NCBI GenBank assembly: GCA_044361535.1
Contig: JBIKIQ010000002.1
Coordinates: forward strand, 186,001-250,000
Length of the DNA: 64,000 nucleotides
Reading direction: 5' to 3'
Source: UBA952 sp044361535
Lineage (GTDB): Bacteria; Bacteroidota; Bacteroidia; Flavobacteriales_D; Crocinitomicaceae
Made by a program: the position numbers and the translations under genes. The first letter of the stretch is position 1. Each line of letters starts with the position of its first letter. Of this stretch, positions 9,193-17,942 are shown one piece after another. Under the pieces are notes generated by a model that worked only from the letters and a program-made list of their open reading frames with translations, was not told the DNA's origin and did not search any database.

Positions 9193-10506
9193 ATGCAAAA
9201 TACTAAACCAACCCTTTCTTTTTGGCAGATCTGGAACATGAGTTTTGGATTCATGGGAATTCAATTTGGCTGGGGGTTACAGATGGCAAACATGAGTTCC
9301 ATTTACGAGAATTTGGGAGCAAAACCAGAAGAAATTCCTGCTTTGTGGTTAGCAGCTCCTCTGACTGGACTTATCGTTCAACCAATCATTGGTTATTTGA
9401 GTGATCGTACTTGGCATAAAACCCTAGGTAGAAGAAGACCTTATTTTTTAATAGGTGCGGTTTTAAGTTCAATTTGTTTGATATTAATGCCTAATTCATC
9501 TACTCTTTGGATGGCAGCTGGTCTTTTGTGGATTTTAGATTCTTCGATTAATATTTCCATGGAACCTTTTCGCGCTTTTGTTGCTGATAATTTAGCTGAA
9601 AATCAGCGTGCCAAGGGTTTTGCAATGCAAAGCTTTTTTATAGGTTTGGGAGCTACTATTGCTTCAGCTCTACCGTGGATTTTTACAAATTGGTTTGACG
9701 TTTCTTCTATTTCACAACAAGGTCAAATTGCAGATAATGTTAAGTGGAGTTTTTACATAGGTGCCGTTGCTTTTTTAGGTGCAGTGGTATATACAGTTTT
9801 TACTTCTAAAGAATATCCACCGACTCAATTAGAACTAGAAGAACGAAAAAATGAGGAGTCTCGAGGCTTTGGTGCAGGGTTTAAAGAAATCGGTCAATCA
9901 ATTTTATCAATGCCCAAACGAATGAAGCAATTGGCTTTAGTTCAATTTTTAACCTGGCCCGGGTTATTTTTAATGTGGTTTTTCTATACTCCTACGGTAG
10001 CCGTTGATATATTTGGTGGTTCTCCCGGAACACAAGCTTATACCGATGGTCAGAATTTGGCTGGATTAACCTATTCATTTGAAAACATAATAACATTCCT
10101 TTTTGCACTAGCACTTCCTTTACTTGCGAGAAAATTCTCCATGAAATGGACACATTTTATTTGCTTGATTTTAGGAGGATTAGGCTTGATTATGATAAAT
10201 CTCATACATAGCAAAGACCAAGTTTGGATGTTATTTGTTGTTATGGGAATGGTTGGAATTGCTTGGAGTAGCATATTGTCAATGCCATATGCCATGTTAA
10301 CGGGTTGTTTGCCACAGAATAAAATTGGGATTTACATGGGGATTTTCAATTTCTTCATCGTTTTACCTGAAATTTTGGCGTCGTTATTCTTTGGCAAAAT
10401 CATGGAACATTGGCTCGATGGTTCACGGATGGCTGCTGTTACAATTGGAGGGGTGCTAATTATTCTAGCAGCATTCTTGACTTTGAGAATTAAAGAAAAT
10501 GAATAG
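9193..10506 (+). CDS. MFS sugar:cation symporter, probably maltose/oligosaccharide
   Basis: This inner-membrane carrier has about 12 hydrophobic segments in 437 residues. The loop with KTLGRRRPYFLIGAVLSS and the N-terminal FGWGLQMANMSSIYE resemble the GPH/SLC45 sucrose-maltose symporter group found in Bacteroidota starch loci. It lies 12 bases after the periplasmic amylase gene and overlaps pgmB by 8 bases, placing it between periplasmic digestion and cytoplasmic phosphorolysis. I therefore infer import of maltose (or short maltodextrins) across the inner membrane. The exact substrate and coupling ion cannot be read from sequence. Confidence 0.85.
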   Translation: MQNTKPTLSFWQIWNMSFGFMGIQFGWGLQMANMSSIYENLGAKPEEIPALWLAAPLTGLIVQPIIGYLSDRTWHKTLGRRRPYFLIGAVLSSICLILMPNSSTLWMAAGLLWILDSSINISMEPFRAFVADNLAENQRAKGFAMQSFFIGLGATIASALPWIFTNWFDVSSISQQGQIADNVKWSFYIGAVAFLGAVVYTVFTSKEYPPTQLELEERKNEESRGFGAGFKEIGQSILSMPKRMKQLALVQFLTWPGLFLMWFFYTPTVAVDIFGGSPGTQAYTDGQNLAGLTYSFENIITFLFALALPLLARKFSMKWTHFICLILGGLGLIMINLIHSKDQVWMLFVVMGMVGIAWSSILSMPYAMLTGCLPQNKIGIYMGIFNFFIVLPEILASLFFGKIMEHWLDGSRMAAVTIGGVLIILAAFLTLRIKENE

Positions 10507-11146
10507 GAGAATTAAAGGTCTTATTTTCGATTTGGATGGTGTGTTGGTTACAACTGAACACAATCACTTTATTGCTTGGAAAAATACTGCTGAAATATTA
10601 GGAATTCCATTCAATGAAGAAGATAATGAACAACTTAAAGGGATCAGTAGGGTTGATTCACTGAAGAAAATTCTTGAATTGGGAAATAAATCTATTTCTG
10701 ATGAAACCTTCAATGAGCTACTTACCAAAAAAAATGAATATTATCTGAATTCAATTGCTGATATCAATCAATCGAATTTGTTACCAGGTGTTCTAAACGT
10801 TTTGAAAACAGCACAACTTCATGGATTGAAATGTGCGGTTGGATCGTCCAGTAAAAATGCACGATTTATTTTATCGAAACTTCAGATTGACTCCTATTTT
10901 TCGGTGATTGTAGATGGAAATGATGTTTCTGTTCCGAAGCCACATCCCGAAGTGTTCCTTAAAGGAGCTCAACAAATGGGATTAGAACCGTTTGAATGTA
11001 TTGTGTTTGAAGATGCAAAAAGTGGCGTCCAAGCAGCAAAAGAGGGAGGATTTACAGCGATTGGTGTTGGCAATCCGACCCTAATTGATATTGTTGATAG
11101 TTATTTACTTAATTTAAATGATTTTAGTCTAGAGGAGTATGCATAA
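10499..11146 (+). CDS. pgmB: Beta-phosphoglucomutase (HAD family)
   Basis: It converts beta-D-glucose-1-phosphate to glucose-6-phosphate. The HAD motif I IFDLDGVL contains the Asp11 nucleophile and Asp13 acid/base, followed by the beta-PGM-type cap segment EHNHFIAWKNTAE and the substrate-loop region KGISRVDSLKKIL. Motif II is GSSSKNA, the motif III lysine is in VSVPKPHPEVF, and motif IV is VFEDAKSG. The 215-residue length is normal. The gene overlaps the MFS gene by 8 bases and GH65 by 8 bases, indicating translational coupling; the pairing with a GH65 phosphorylase is the classic arrangement for handling its product. Confidence 0.93.
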   Translation: MNRRIKGLIFDLDGVLVTTEHNHFIAWKNTAEILGIPFNEEDNEQLKGISRVDSLKKILELGNKSISDETFNELLTKKNEYYLNSIADINQSNLLPGVLNVLKTAQLHGLKCAVGSSSKNARFILSKLQIDSYFSVIVDGNDVSVPKPHPEVFLKGAQQMGLEPFECIVFEDAKSGVQAAKEGGFTAIGVGNPTLIDIVDSYLLNLNDFSLEEYA

Positions 11147-13421
11147 TTTGTTTGAAATAGACGATTGGAAAATTATTGAGAATGGATTCGATCCATCCAA
11201 ACAAAAACAAGCTGAAAGTATATTTAGCATTGGAAATGGAGGCTTTGGTCAACGTGCAAATTTTGAAGAAAAGTTTTCAGGTCCTTCTTTACAAGGGAGT
11301 TATGTGGGAGGCGTCTACTATCCCGACAAAACACGTGTGGGTTGGTGGAAAAATGGATATCCTGAATATTTTGCCAAAGTTTTAAATTCATGCAATTGGA
11401 TTGGAATCAATATTGAAATTGACGGCGAGCACTTAGATATTGACCAACAGGAAATACTTTCTTTTCGGCGTGAATTGGATATGAAATCTGGAACTCTTTC
11501 CCGTAGAATGAAGGTTCGCTTTAAAAGTGGAAAAGAAATAGAGGTTCAATCCCTTCGCTTTTGTTCAATGCATGATGAACAGGTGGCTGCAATTCGATTC
11601 ATTGTTACTCCTTTAAATTTTTCAGGAAATGTGAAGTTTACACCTTATCTCGATGGAAATGTAATGAATCACGATTCGAATTACGATGAATTCTTTTGGG
11701 AAGAGGATAGTCATAAAGTCGATGTAAAAAAAGGATTTATCTGTTCTAAAACGAAAAAAACCAACTTTGTGGTATCCACAGCTATGAGGTTTTCTTTTTG
11801 GAAAAATGAGGATCTGCTTGAGATTGAACCAAAAAATTTATCTAAAGCTTTTTATGTTGAAAATAGTTTTGATTATTTCTTAGAAGAAGGCAATCATTAC
11901 ACCTTGAAAAAGTACGTTTCGATTGTTTCTAATATCAATCATTCAGAGAATGAAGTTATTTCTAGGTCAATAGATAATGTCCGTCAAGCATATATGAATG
12001 GGTTTGATTATCTTTTGAATAATCACATATCGGTATGGGAGGAAATTTGGTCTAAAGCAGATATTGTAATTGAAGGAGATTCGGCAGCACAACAAGCTAT
12101 TCGTTTTAATATTTTTCAATTGTACCAAACCTACACAGGCAAAAATGAAAAGTTAAATATTGGACCTAAGGGCTTCACTGGCGAAAAATATGGTGGTGCA
12201 ACTTATTGGGATACAGAGGCATATTGTTTGCCTTTTTACCTCAAAACGGCCGATCCACGTGTTGCCCGACAATTGTTGATTTACCGTTACAACCAATTAG
12301 ATAAAGCCATAGAAAACGCTGAAAAACTTGGTTTTAAAAATGGCGCGGCACTTTATCCGATGGTGACTATGAACGGGGAAGAATGCCATAACGAGTGGGA
12401 AATTACCTTTGAGGAAATTCATCGAAATGGTGCGATTGCTTTTGCTATATACAACTATATAAGACATACGGGTGATGAATCCTACCTAGTTCAATACGGA
12501 AGACCTGTTCTATTTGCCATTGCTCGTTTTTGGGCGCAACGATTTAATTGGTCGGAAGACAAAAAAGCATTCGTCATGTTAGGTGTTACCGGGCCAAACG
12601 AGTATGAGAATAACGTCAATAACAACTGGTACACAAGTTATTTGGCAAAATGGTGTATCGAGTATGCGCTCGAAGTCAATGAAAAAATCACAGATACTTC
12701 TGTTGAACGCTTGACAGAAGCCGAGATAAGCTCATGGAAACATATTTCTTCAACAATTTATTTCCCAAAAATTGAAGGTTCCAATATTTATTTACAGCAA
12801 GATGGATTTTTGGATAAAGAGCAGTTGACAGCTAGTGAGATTCCTGAAAATCAACGACCTATCAATCAACATTGGTCTTGGGATAGGATTTTACGTTCCA
12901 TTTTTATCAAACAAGCGGATGTTCTTCAAGGAATTTATTTGTTTGAAGACCATTTTGATTTCGCAACAATTGAAGATAATTTCGATTTCTACGAACCAAA
13001 AACAGTTCACGAATCGTCACTTTCTCCGTGTATTCACAGTATTCTTGCTGCTAAAATCGGAAGGTTAGATAAGGCATATGAACTTTATTTGCGAACATCT
13101 CGTCTTGATTTAGATGATTACAACCATGAAGCAGATGAAGGATTGCATATTACGAGTATGGCTGGGACATGGATGGCAATTGTTGAGGGAATGGCAGGAA
13201 TTAGGGTGTTAACTGATAGTGTTAAAATGAATCCTGTGATACCTAATAATTGGAAACAATATCAGTTTCAAATTTTGGTTAGAAATCAGCCGCTGGAAAT
13301 TTGTGTTACTCAGCAAGAATGTGAAATTACAAATAAGGGAAATCAATCTATAGATATCATAGTTTTTGATCAAAATATTCATATTGAATCTGGAAAAACA
13401 TATTTCGTTCAAACGACTTAA
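11139..13421 (+). CDS. GH65 maltose phosphorylase
   Basis: The family splits alpha-glucobioses with phosphate to give glucose and beta-glucose-1-phosphate in the cytoplasm. The 760-residue protein has the expected N-terminal beta-sandwich, a helical linker, the (alpha/alpha)6 barrel and a short C-terminal sheet. The catalytic-acid segment HNEWEITFEEIHRNGA begins at His417, and the substrate/phosphate-binding neighbourhood includes GATYWDTEAYCLPFYL and HESSLSPCIHSI. No signal peptide is present. It starts inside pgmB, whose product uses its phosphosugar. Maltose is the likely substrate given the locus, but trehalose, kojibiose or nigerose phosphorylases share this fold and cannot be excluded by eye. 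Confidence 0.88.
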   Translation: MHNLFEIDDWKIIENGFDPSKQKQAESIFSIGNGGFGQRANFEEKFSGPSLQGSYVGGVYYPDKTRVGWWKNGYPEYFAKVLNSCNWIGINIEIDGEHLDIDQQEILSFRRELDMKSGTLSRRMKVRFKSGKEIEVQSLRFCSMHDEQVAAIRFIVTPLNFSGNVKFTPYLDGNVMNHDSNYDEFFWEEDSHKVDVKKGFICSKTKKTNFVVSTAMRFSFWKNEDLLEIEPKNLSKAFYVENSFDYFLEEGNHYTLKKYVSIVSNINHSENEVISRSIDNVRQAYMNGFDYLLNNHISVWEEIWSKADIVIEGDSAAQQAIRFNIFQLYQTYTGKNEKLNIGPKGFTGEKYGGATYWDTEAYCLPFYLKTADPRVARQLLIYRYNQLDKAIENAEKLGFKNGAALYPMVTMNGEECHNEWEITFEEIHRNGAIAFAIYNYIRHTGDESYLVQYGRPVLFAIARFWAQRFNWSEDKKAFVMLGVTGPNEYENNVNNNWYTSYLAKWCIEYALEVNEKITDTSVERLTEAEISSWKHISSTIYFPKIEGSNIYLQQDGFLDKEQLTASEIPENQRPINQHWSWDRILRSIFIKQADVLQGIYLFEDHFDFATIEDNFDFYEPKTVHESSLSPCIHSILAAKIGRLDKAYELYLRTSRLDLDDYNHEADEGLHITSMAGTWMAIVEGMAGIRVLTDSVKMNPVIPNNWKQYQFQILVRNQPLEICVTQQECEITNKGNQSIDIIVFDQNIHIESGKTYFVQTT

Positions 13422-13432
13422 ATTAAAGAATT

Positions 13433-16054
13433 ATGAAAAAAATAATTGCATTCGTATTTATCTTCCAATCTGCGGCGCTAATCTTCGGACAGACCATCAG
13501 TATTATTGGCACATTTACCAATTGGACGAGTGATGTCAACATGAGTTCTACTGATAATACGAATTGGACATTAACATACACCTTTAATGCAACGGAGCAA
13601 GTGAAATTCCGACAAAATGCTTCTTGGACAGTGAATTGGGGAAATATAGGCTTTCCATCAGGTACAGGTATTCAAGATGGACCAAATATTCAAGTTCCAG
13701 CGGGAGAATACAACATTACTTTCAATAGTTCTACTGGCGAGTATAATTTTGAATCATCTAATCCCAATCCACCCTCAAATGTAAATCCGACGAATCGTCA
13801 ATTGGTTTTACAAGGTTTTTGGTGGGACTATTGGAATGATAATTATCAAAACGGTTGGGCAAATTACCTAACTGAACTTGCACCACGATTAAAATCTTTA
13901 GGAATTGATGCCGTGTGGATTCCGCCTACAATAAAGAACACAGGAACAAACAGTGTGGGGTATGCTCCTTTTGATCATTACGATTTAGGTGATAAATGGC
14001 AAAAAGGATCTGTCAAAACGCGAATGGGAGATAAAGATGAATTATTGCGTATGATGGCAGTCTTAAAGGCAAATGGAATTGACGTAATTCAGGATGTTGT
14101 GTTAAATCATGTGGTTGGAGCAGGAAGTCAAACGGGAAGTGGTGGACAAGATCCTGCAGCTATTGATGATGGACAAACGAATAGATACAAAAATTTCCGT
14201 TATTCAAGTTTCTCAACTCCAGGAAATAATGAGACTTCATTAAATTATTATGCACGTGCTGGTAGATTTCCAAAGAATTGGCAGAACTTTTATCCGAATG
14301 CAAATAATCCTTGTTGCACAAATGAAATTAATAGTCCATACTGGGGGCCAGATATTTCGTACGAGAGCAGTGCGTTTGGTCAAAGTAGCAACGCATTAAC
14401 GTATAATCCTACCCAAACAGCTGATTATATGCGAAACGGCATGCGAAATTGGATGATTTGGTATAAAAAACAAATGGGGTGGGATGGCGTTCGTTTGGAT
14501 GCGGTTAAGCATTTTCCAGCAAGTGTTGCAGAAGACTTATTATGGAATTTACAAAATAATGCAGGATGGGCCAGTGGTGGTAATGATTTATTCTCTGTTG
14601 GAGAGTGGGTTGGAGGTATAAATGAAATGGACAGCTGGTGCAACCAAGTTCAAAATAGATCGGGAACTTTTGATTTTTCATTAAGAGGAAATCTTAGAAA
14701 TATTGTGGCTGGTAATGGCAATTACGATTTGGCTACCTTGCCAGCGTCTCAACAATTGAACAGACAACGAACAGTTCCATTTGTCAATAATCACGATACT
14801 TTTAGACCGCAGTTAAACTCACAAGGCAATTACATTGGTTGGAATACGGCTCTTGGAACTGAGGTGGAGCCAAATGATGGTCGAAATAGTATGGTTCATG
14901 CCATTGCACTCGCTGTTGATGGTGCTCCTCAAGTATTTTTCGAAGATCTTTTTAATATTGGCTACAATGGAAATCGTTTTACACATGATCCAAAAGTAGA
15001 TTCTACTTTGCCAACTCGCAGCGATATAGAGAACCTTCTTTGGTGTCATCAAAATCTTCGTTTCAAGGAAGGAGCTTATTTGGTAAGATGGCAAGCAGCA
15101 GATGCGTTTGTTATTGAAAGACAAGCTAAAGCATTGGTGGCAGTTACAGATAGTTGGACGCAATGGCAGAATTTAACTGGAGTCCAAACTTCTTGGGCAG
15201 ATGGGACAATTCTTGTTGATTATTCGGGAGCAAATGGAACAGCTCAACGAACAGTTTATGGAGGAGGAAAAGTGGATATTTCAATTCCTCCATGCGATGG
15301 AACGGCTGCCCAAGGTAGAAGAGGTTATTCCGTATGGGCTCCTCAAGGAATTACTGAGAACTATGTTCGTCCAGGTAAAAACATCGTGCAGGAATGGGAA
15401 ATGGCAGATGACTTGGGTGATTCTCATATTTCATCACTTCAACAAGGAGGTGCTCTTCCCTCTAATTCTAAAGATTGCAGAACCGTAGGGAGAATATATG
15501 CAAAAGCAGGTTCTGACATGATCTTTTCTGTTTTTCCAACAGATACAACTAGTGGAATTGAATTAGTAATCTTAAATAAAGATTGTCAGTCTATTGATTC
15601 AATTTCTCAATCTGGTCCTTACGACTTTACAGTTACAGCAACTTACGACGGTTGGTACACAATGAGAATAAGAAATGCCACGGAAACGCAAGCGGGTCAA
15701 ACATGTTGGGTGAAAGCAAATTATCTTGCTCCTGAAGTTGTTGTAACTACAGGTGTGAAAAATAAATGTGCTTGTACAGCTTCTCCAACAATCGGTATGG
15801 AAGATTTATCGAATGTAATTTTATCCATTTATCCTAATCCAGCTTTCAACGAAATCACGATTGAAACAGGTGAAATGGAAGAAAATGCGGATGTTTTAGT
15901 TACGGATTTATCAGGAAAAGAAATTCTGAAATCTCAAATTTCTAAAGGAAGCATTTCTACAAAATTAGATATTTCAGATGTACAGAACGGATGTTATTTC
16001 ATTACGATTTCTCTAGGTGGTAGAACTACTACAAGAACATTTGTTAAGATGTAA
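13433..16054 (+). CDS. Secreted GH13 alpha-amylase with SusE-like module and type IX sorting domain
   Basis: A signal peptide (residues 1-20) precedes a SusE/SusF-like module (~20-108: SIIGTFTNWTSDVNM, VNWGNIGFPSGTG, VPAGEYNITFN), the same module that occurs three times in the protein at 22146-23294. The GH13 barrel follows (~120-560). Region I is DVVLNH, region II has nucleophile Asp356 in GVRLDAVKHF, region III has acid/base Glu391 in SVGEWVGG, and region IV has His454-Asp455. It resembles liquefying-type amylases. After an all-beta section the last ~80 residues (SIYPNPAFNEITIE and onward) form a type A type IX secretion domain, so it is likely released or surface-bound. It is last in the operon, 11 bases after GH65, and its stop lies one base from the convergent gene's stop. 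Confidence 0.9.
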   Translation: MKKIIAFVFIFQSAALIFGQTISIIGTFTNWTSDVNMSSTDNTNWTLTYTFNATEQVKFRQNASWTVNWGNIGFPSGTGIQDGPNIQVPAGEYNITFNSSTGEYNFESSNPNPPSNVNPTNRQLVLQGFWWDYWNDNYQNGWANYLTELAPRLKSLGIDAVWIPPTIKNTGTNSVGYAPFDHYDLGDKWQKGSVKTRMGDKDELLRMMAVLKANGIDVIQDVVLNHVVGAGSQTGSGGQDPAAIDDGQTNRYKNFRYSSFSTPGNNETSLNYYARAGRFPKNWQNFYPNANNPCCTNEINSPYWGPDISYESSAFGQSSNALTYNPTQTADYMRNGMRNWMIWYKKQMGWDGVRLDAVKHFPASVAEDLLWNLQNNAGWASGGNDLFSVGEWVGGINEMDSWCNQVQNRSGTFDFSLRGNLRNIVAGNGNYDLATLPASQQLNRQRTVPFVNNHDTFRPQLNSQGNYIGWNTALGTEVEPNDGRNSMVHAIALAVDGAPQVFFEDLFNIGYNGNRFTHDPKVDSTLPTRSDIENLLWCHQNLRFKEGAYLVRWQAADAFVIERQAKALVAVTDSWTQWQNLTGVQTSWADGTILVDYSGANGTAQRTVYGGGKVDISIPPCDGTAAQGRRGYSVWAPQGITENYVRPGKNIVQEWEMADDLGDSHISSLQQGGALPSNSKDCRTVGRIYAKAGSDMIFSVFPTDTTSGIELVILNKDCQSIDSISQSGPYDFTVTATYDGWYTMRIRNATETQAGQTCWVKANYLAPEVVVTTGVKNKCACTASPTIGMEDLSNVILSIYPNPAFNEITIETGEMEENADVLVTDLSGKEILKSQISKGSISTKLDISDVQNGCYFITISLGGRTTTRTFVKM

Positions 16055-16055
16055 A

Positions 16056-17942
16056 CTATTTTAATTCCAAAATAAACGATTTTTTGGAATCAATGGTGAG
16101 TGTTCTTTCTAAGGGAATCGTATTTCCTGAAATAATATCTAAACTACTCTTGTGTTTTTTAATTAGATCACTAAATCTCGATAAGTCAAGTGTTTGTGCT
16201 TCTTTTGAATTGTTAATAACGACCATTACAGTCTCACTTTCATTTTCATTTTCATTGTGTCTGAAATAGACATAAACATTGTTTTGAGGGAGAAATTGCG
16301 TGAAAGATCCAGTATGAATTATAGACTTCCCTTTACGCCAATTCCAGATTTTTTTGGAGAAATCAAAATAAGCTTTCTGCTCTGTTGTGCGCCCTTTATC
16401 AGTAAACGCATTGTTTGTGTCACCTGGCCATCCACCCGGGAAATCACGGCGAATATCTGCATCCCCTTTTCCTTTATCTCCTTTCATACCAATTTCAGAT
16501 CCGTAATAAATCTGTGGAATTCCACGTGTAGTAGCAAGAAGAGTTGTTGCCAATTTATAATCTTCAATGTTTGGACAATATTCATTAAAACGCTGCGTAT
16601 CATGGTTTTCAAAGAAAATCAGAAGATTATTTGGATCTTTATAAAGAAAATCATTCACGAAATTCTCGTAAAAGCGCACCATTCCTTTGTCCCATCCTTG
16701 TTCTGACTCGTTGAAGGCTTGTGTAAATGCATCGTGTAACGTAAAATCCATTACGGATGGTAAGTTTGAATTATAACTTTGAAGTGCACCAATCGGACTA
16801 TCTTTTTGCCAGTAAGAAATTTGCGCCTGGTCGTGCATCCAAACCTCGCCAACCATATTGAAATTTGGATATTCCTCTATTATTTCTTTTGTCCATTTAG
16901 CGATTGCTTCTTTATCGTTGTAGGAGTATGTATCAACTCGCAAACCATCCAATTCAGCAAATTCAACCCACCATATTGTATTTTGAATGAGGTAATTTAG
17001 TACTAATGGATTCGATTGATTTAAATCTGGCATACTTGTATCAAACCAACCGTCTTCCGAGGCACGCTTATCCTTTTCGCTATTATATGGGTCCATTTGA
17101 GTACTCGTGCGGTAACTTGAGCGTGTGAACGATGGAAATTGATGTATCCATGTTTGAGTTGGTAAATCTTTCATCATCCAATGCTTACTCGACCAATGAT
17201 TTGGAACTTCGTCCTTAATGACTTTCAACCCTTTTCGATGCGCTTCTTGCACTAAAAACTGAAAATAGTAAATGTTTCCGTAACGAGGATCAACCTTGTA
17301 GAGGTCGGATTGTGCATAACCGTGATAAGAATAAGTTTCCTCATTGTCCTCTAATAACGGAGTTGTCCAAATAGTTGTTGCACCAAGTTCTTTGATATAA
17401 TCAAAGTGTTCAAAAATTCCATGGATATCTCCACCATGCCTTCCATTTGGATTTGAGCGATCTGCTTTTTCCGTTGTCTCAGGATGAGTATCTCCACCTG
17501 GATATACATTTGCAAACCGATCGGGCATCAATAAATAAATCACATCTTCAGTCGTGAAGCCTTTTCGATTAGCAGAACCATATTGTCTTTCTTTTAATTC
17601 ATAATCGATGGTGGTAACTACTTTCTTTTTGTCCAACAATCGAATTGGATATTTCCCTGAATTTCTATCTTTTGTTTCGATGGTCACAAACAAGTAATTT
17701 GGATTTTCAGTTTTTACTATTCCTACAATCGGAAAACTCGGAGATTCAACCGTAAATCGAGAAATATTTTCGCCGTGTAACAAAAGTTGAATTTGAGAAT
17801 GCTTCATTCCAGCCCACCAATTCATGGGTTCTATATGTTCAATTTTATAGTTTTTTTGCGCAAAGATTCCTGATCCTAGACAAAAAATGAGATTAATCCA
17901 TAAAAAGAGTTTTCCTACTTTTTCCATTTGATAAAATTTCAA
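16056..17942 (-). CDS. SusA-like GH13 neopullulanase/cyclomaltodextrinase
   Basis: It is expected to cut maltodextrins and possibly pullulan or cyclodextrins in the periplasm. A signal peptide ends near residue 29 (SGIFAQ). An N-terminal immunoglobulin-like cyclomaltodextrinase domain (~33-115, IEHIEPMNWWAGMKHSQIQL) precedes the barrel. Nucleophile Asp337 is in DGLRVDTYSY, acid/base Glu366 in MVGEVWMHD, and His447-Asp448 in FENHDTQRF; region I reads KDEVPNH. A small beta domain ends the protein. No sorting domain is present. The start is ambiguous: ATG at 17942 or ATG at 17927; both overlap the end of the CotH-like gene (by 50 or 35 bases), implying coupled translation. Confidence 0.9.
   Translation of the reverse strand: MKFYQMEKVGKLFLWINLIFCLGSGIFAQKNYKIEHIEPMNWWAGMKHSQIQLLLHGENISRFTVESPSFPIVGIVKTENPNYLFVTIETKDRNSGKYPIRLLDKKKVVTTIDYELKERQYGSANRKGFTTEDVIYLLMPDRFANVYPGGDTHPETTEKADRSNPNGRHGGDIHGIFEHFDYIKELGATTIWTTPLLEDNEETYSYHGYAQSDLYKVDPRYGNIYYFQFLVQEAHRKGLKVIKDEVPNHWSSKHWMMKDLPTQTWIHQFPSFTRSSYRTSTQMDPYNSEKDKRASEDGWFDTSMPDLNQSNPLVLNYLIQNTIWWVEFAELDGLRVDTYSYNDKEAIAKWTKEIIEEYPNFNMVGEVWMHDQAQISYWQKDSPIGALQSYNSNLPSVMDFTLHDAFTQAFNESEQGWDKGMVRFYENFVNDFLYKDPNNLLIFFENHDTQRFNEYCPNIEDYKLATTLLATTRGIPQIYYGSEIGMKGDKGKGDADIRRDFPGGWPGDTNNAFTDKGRTTEQKAYFDFSKKIWNWRKGKSIIHTGSFTQFLPQNNVYVYFRHNENENESETVMVVINNSKEAQTLDLSRFSDLIKKHKSSLDIISGNTIPLERTLTIDSKKSFILELK
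16065..16089. terminator. Inverted repeat at the convergent gene ends, possible weak terminator
   Basis: TTCCAAAA (16065-16072) pairs perfectly with TTTTGGAA (16082-16089) over a 9-base loop. It lies within the last codons of the minus-strand gene, just beyond the plus-strand stop at 16054. The T run is poor on the plus side, so termination activity is uncertain. Confidence 0.35.
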
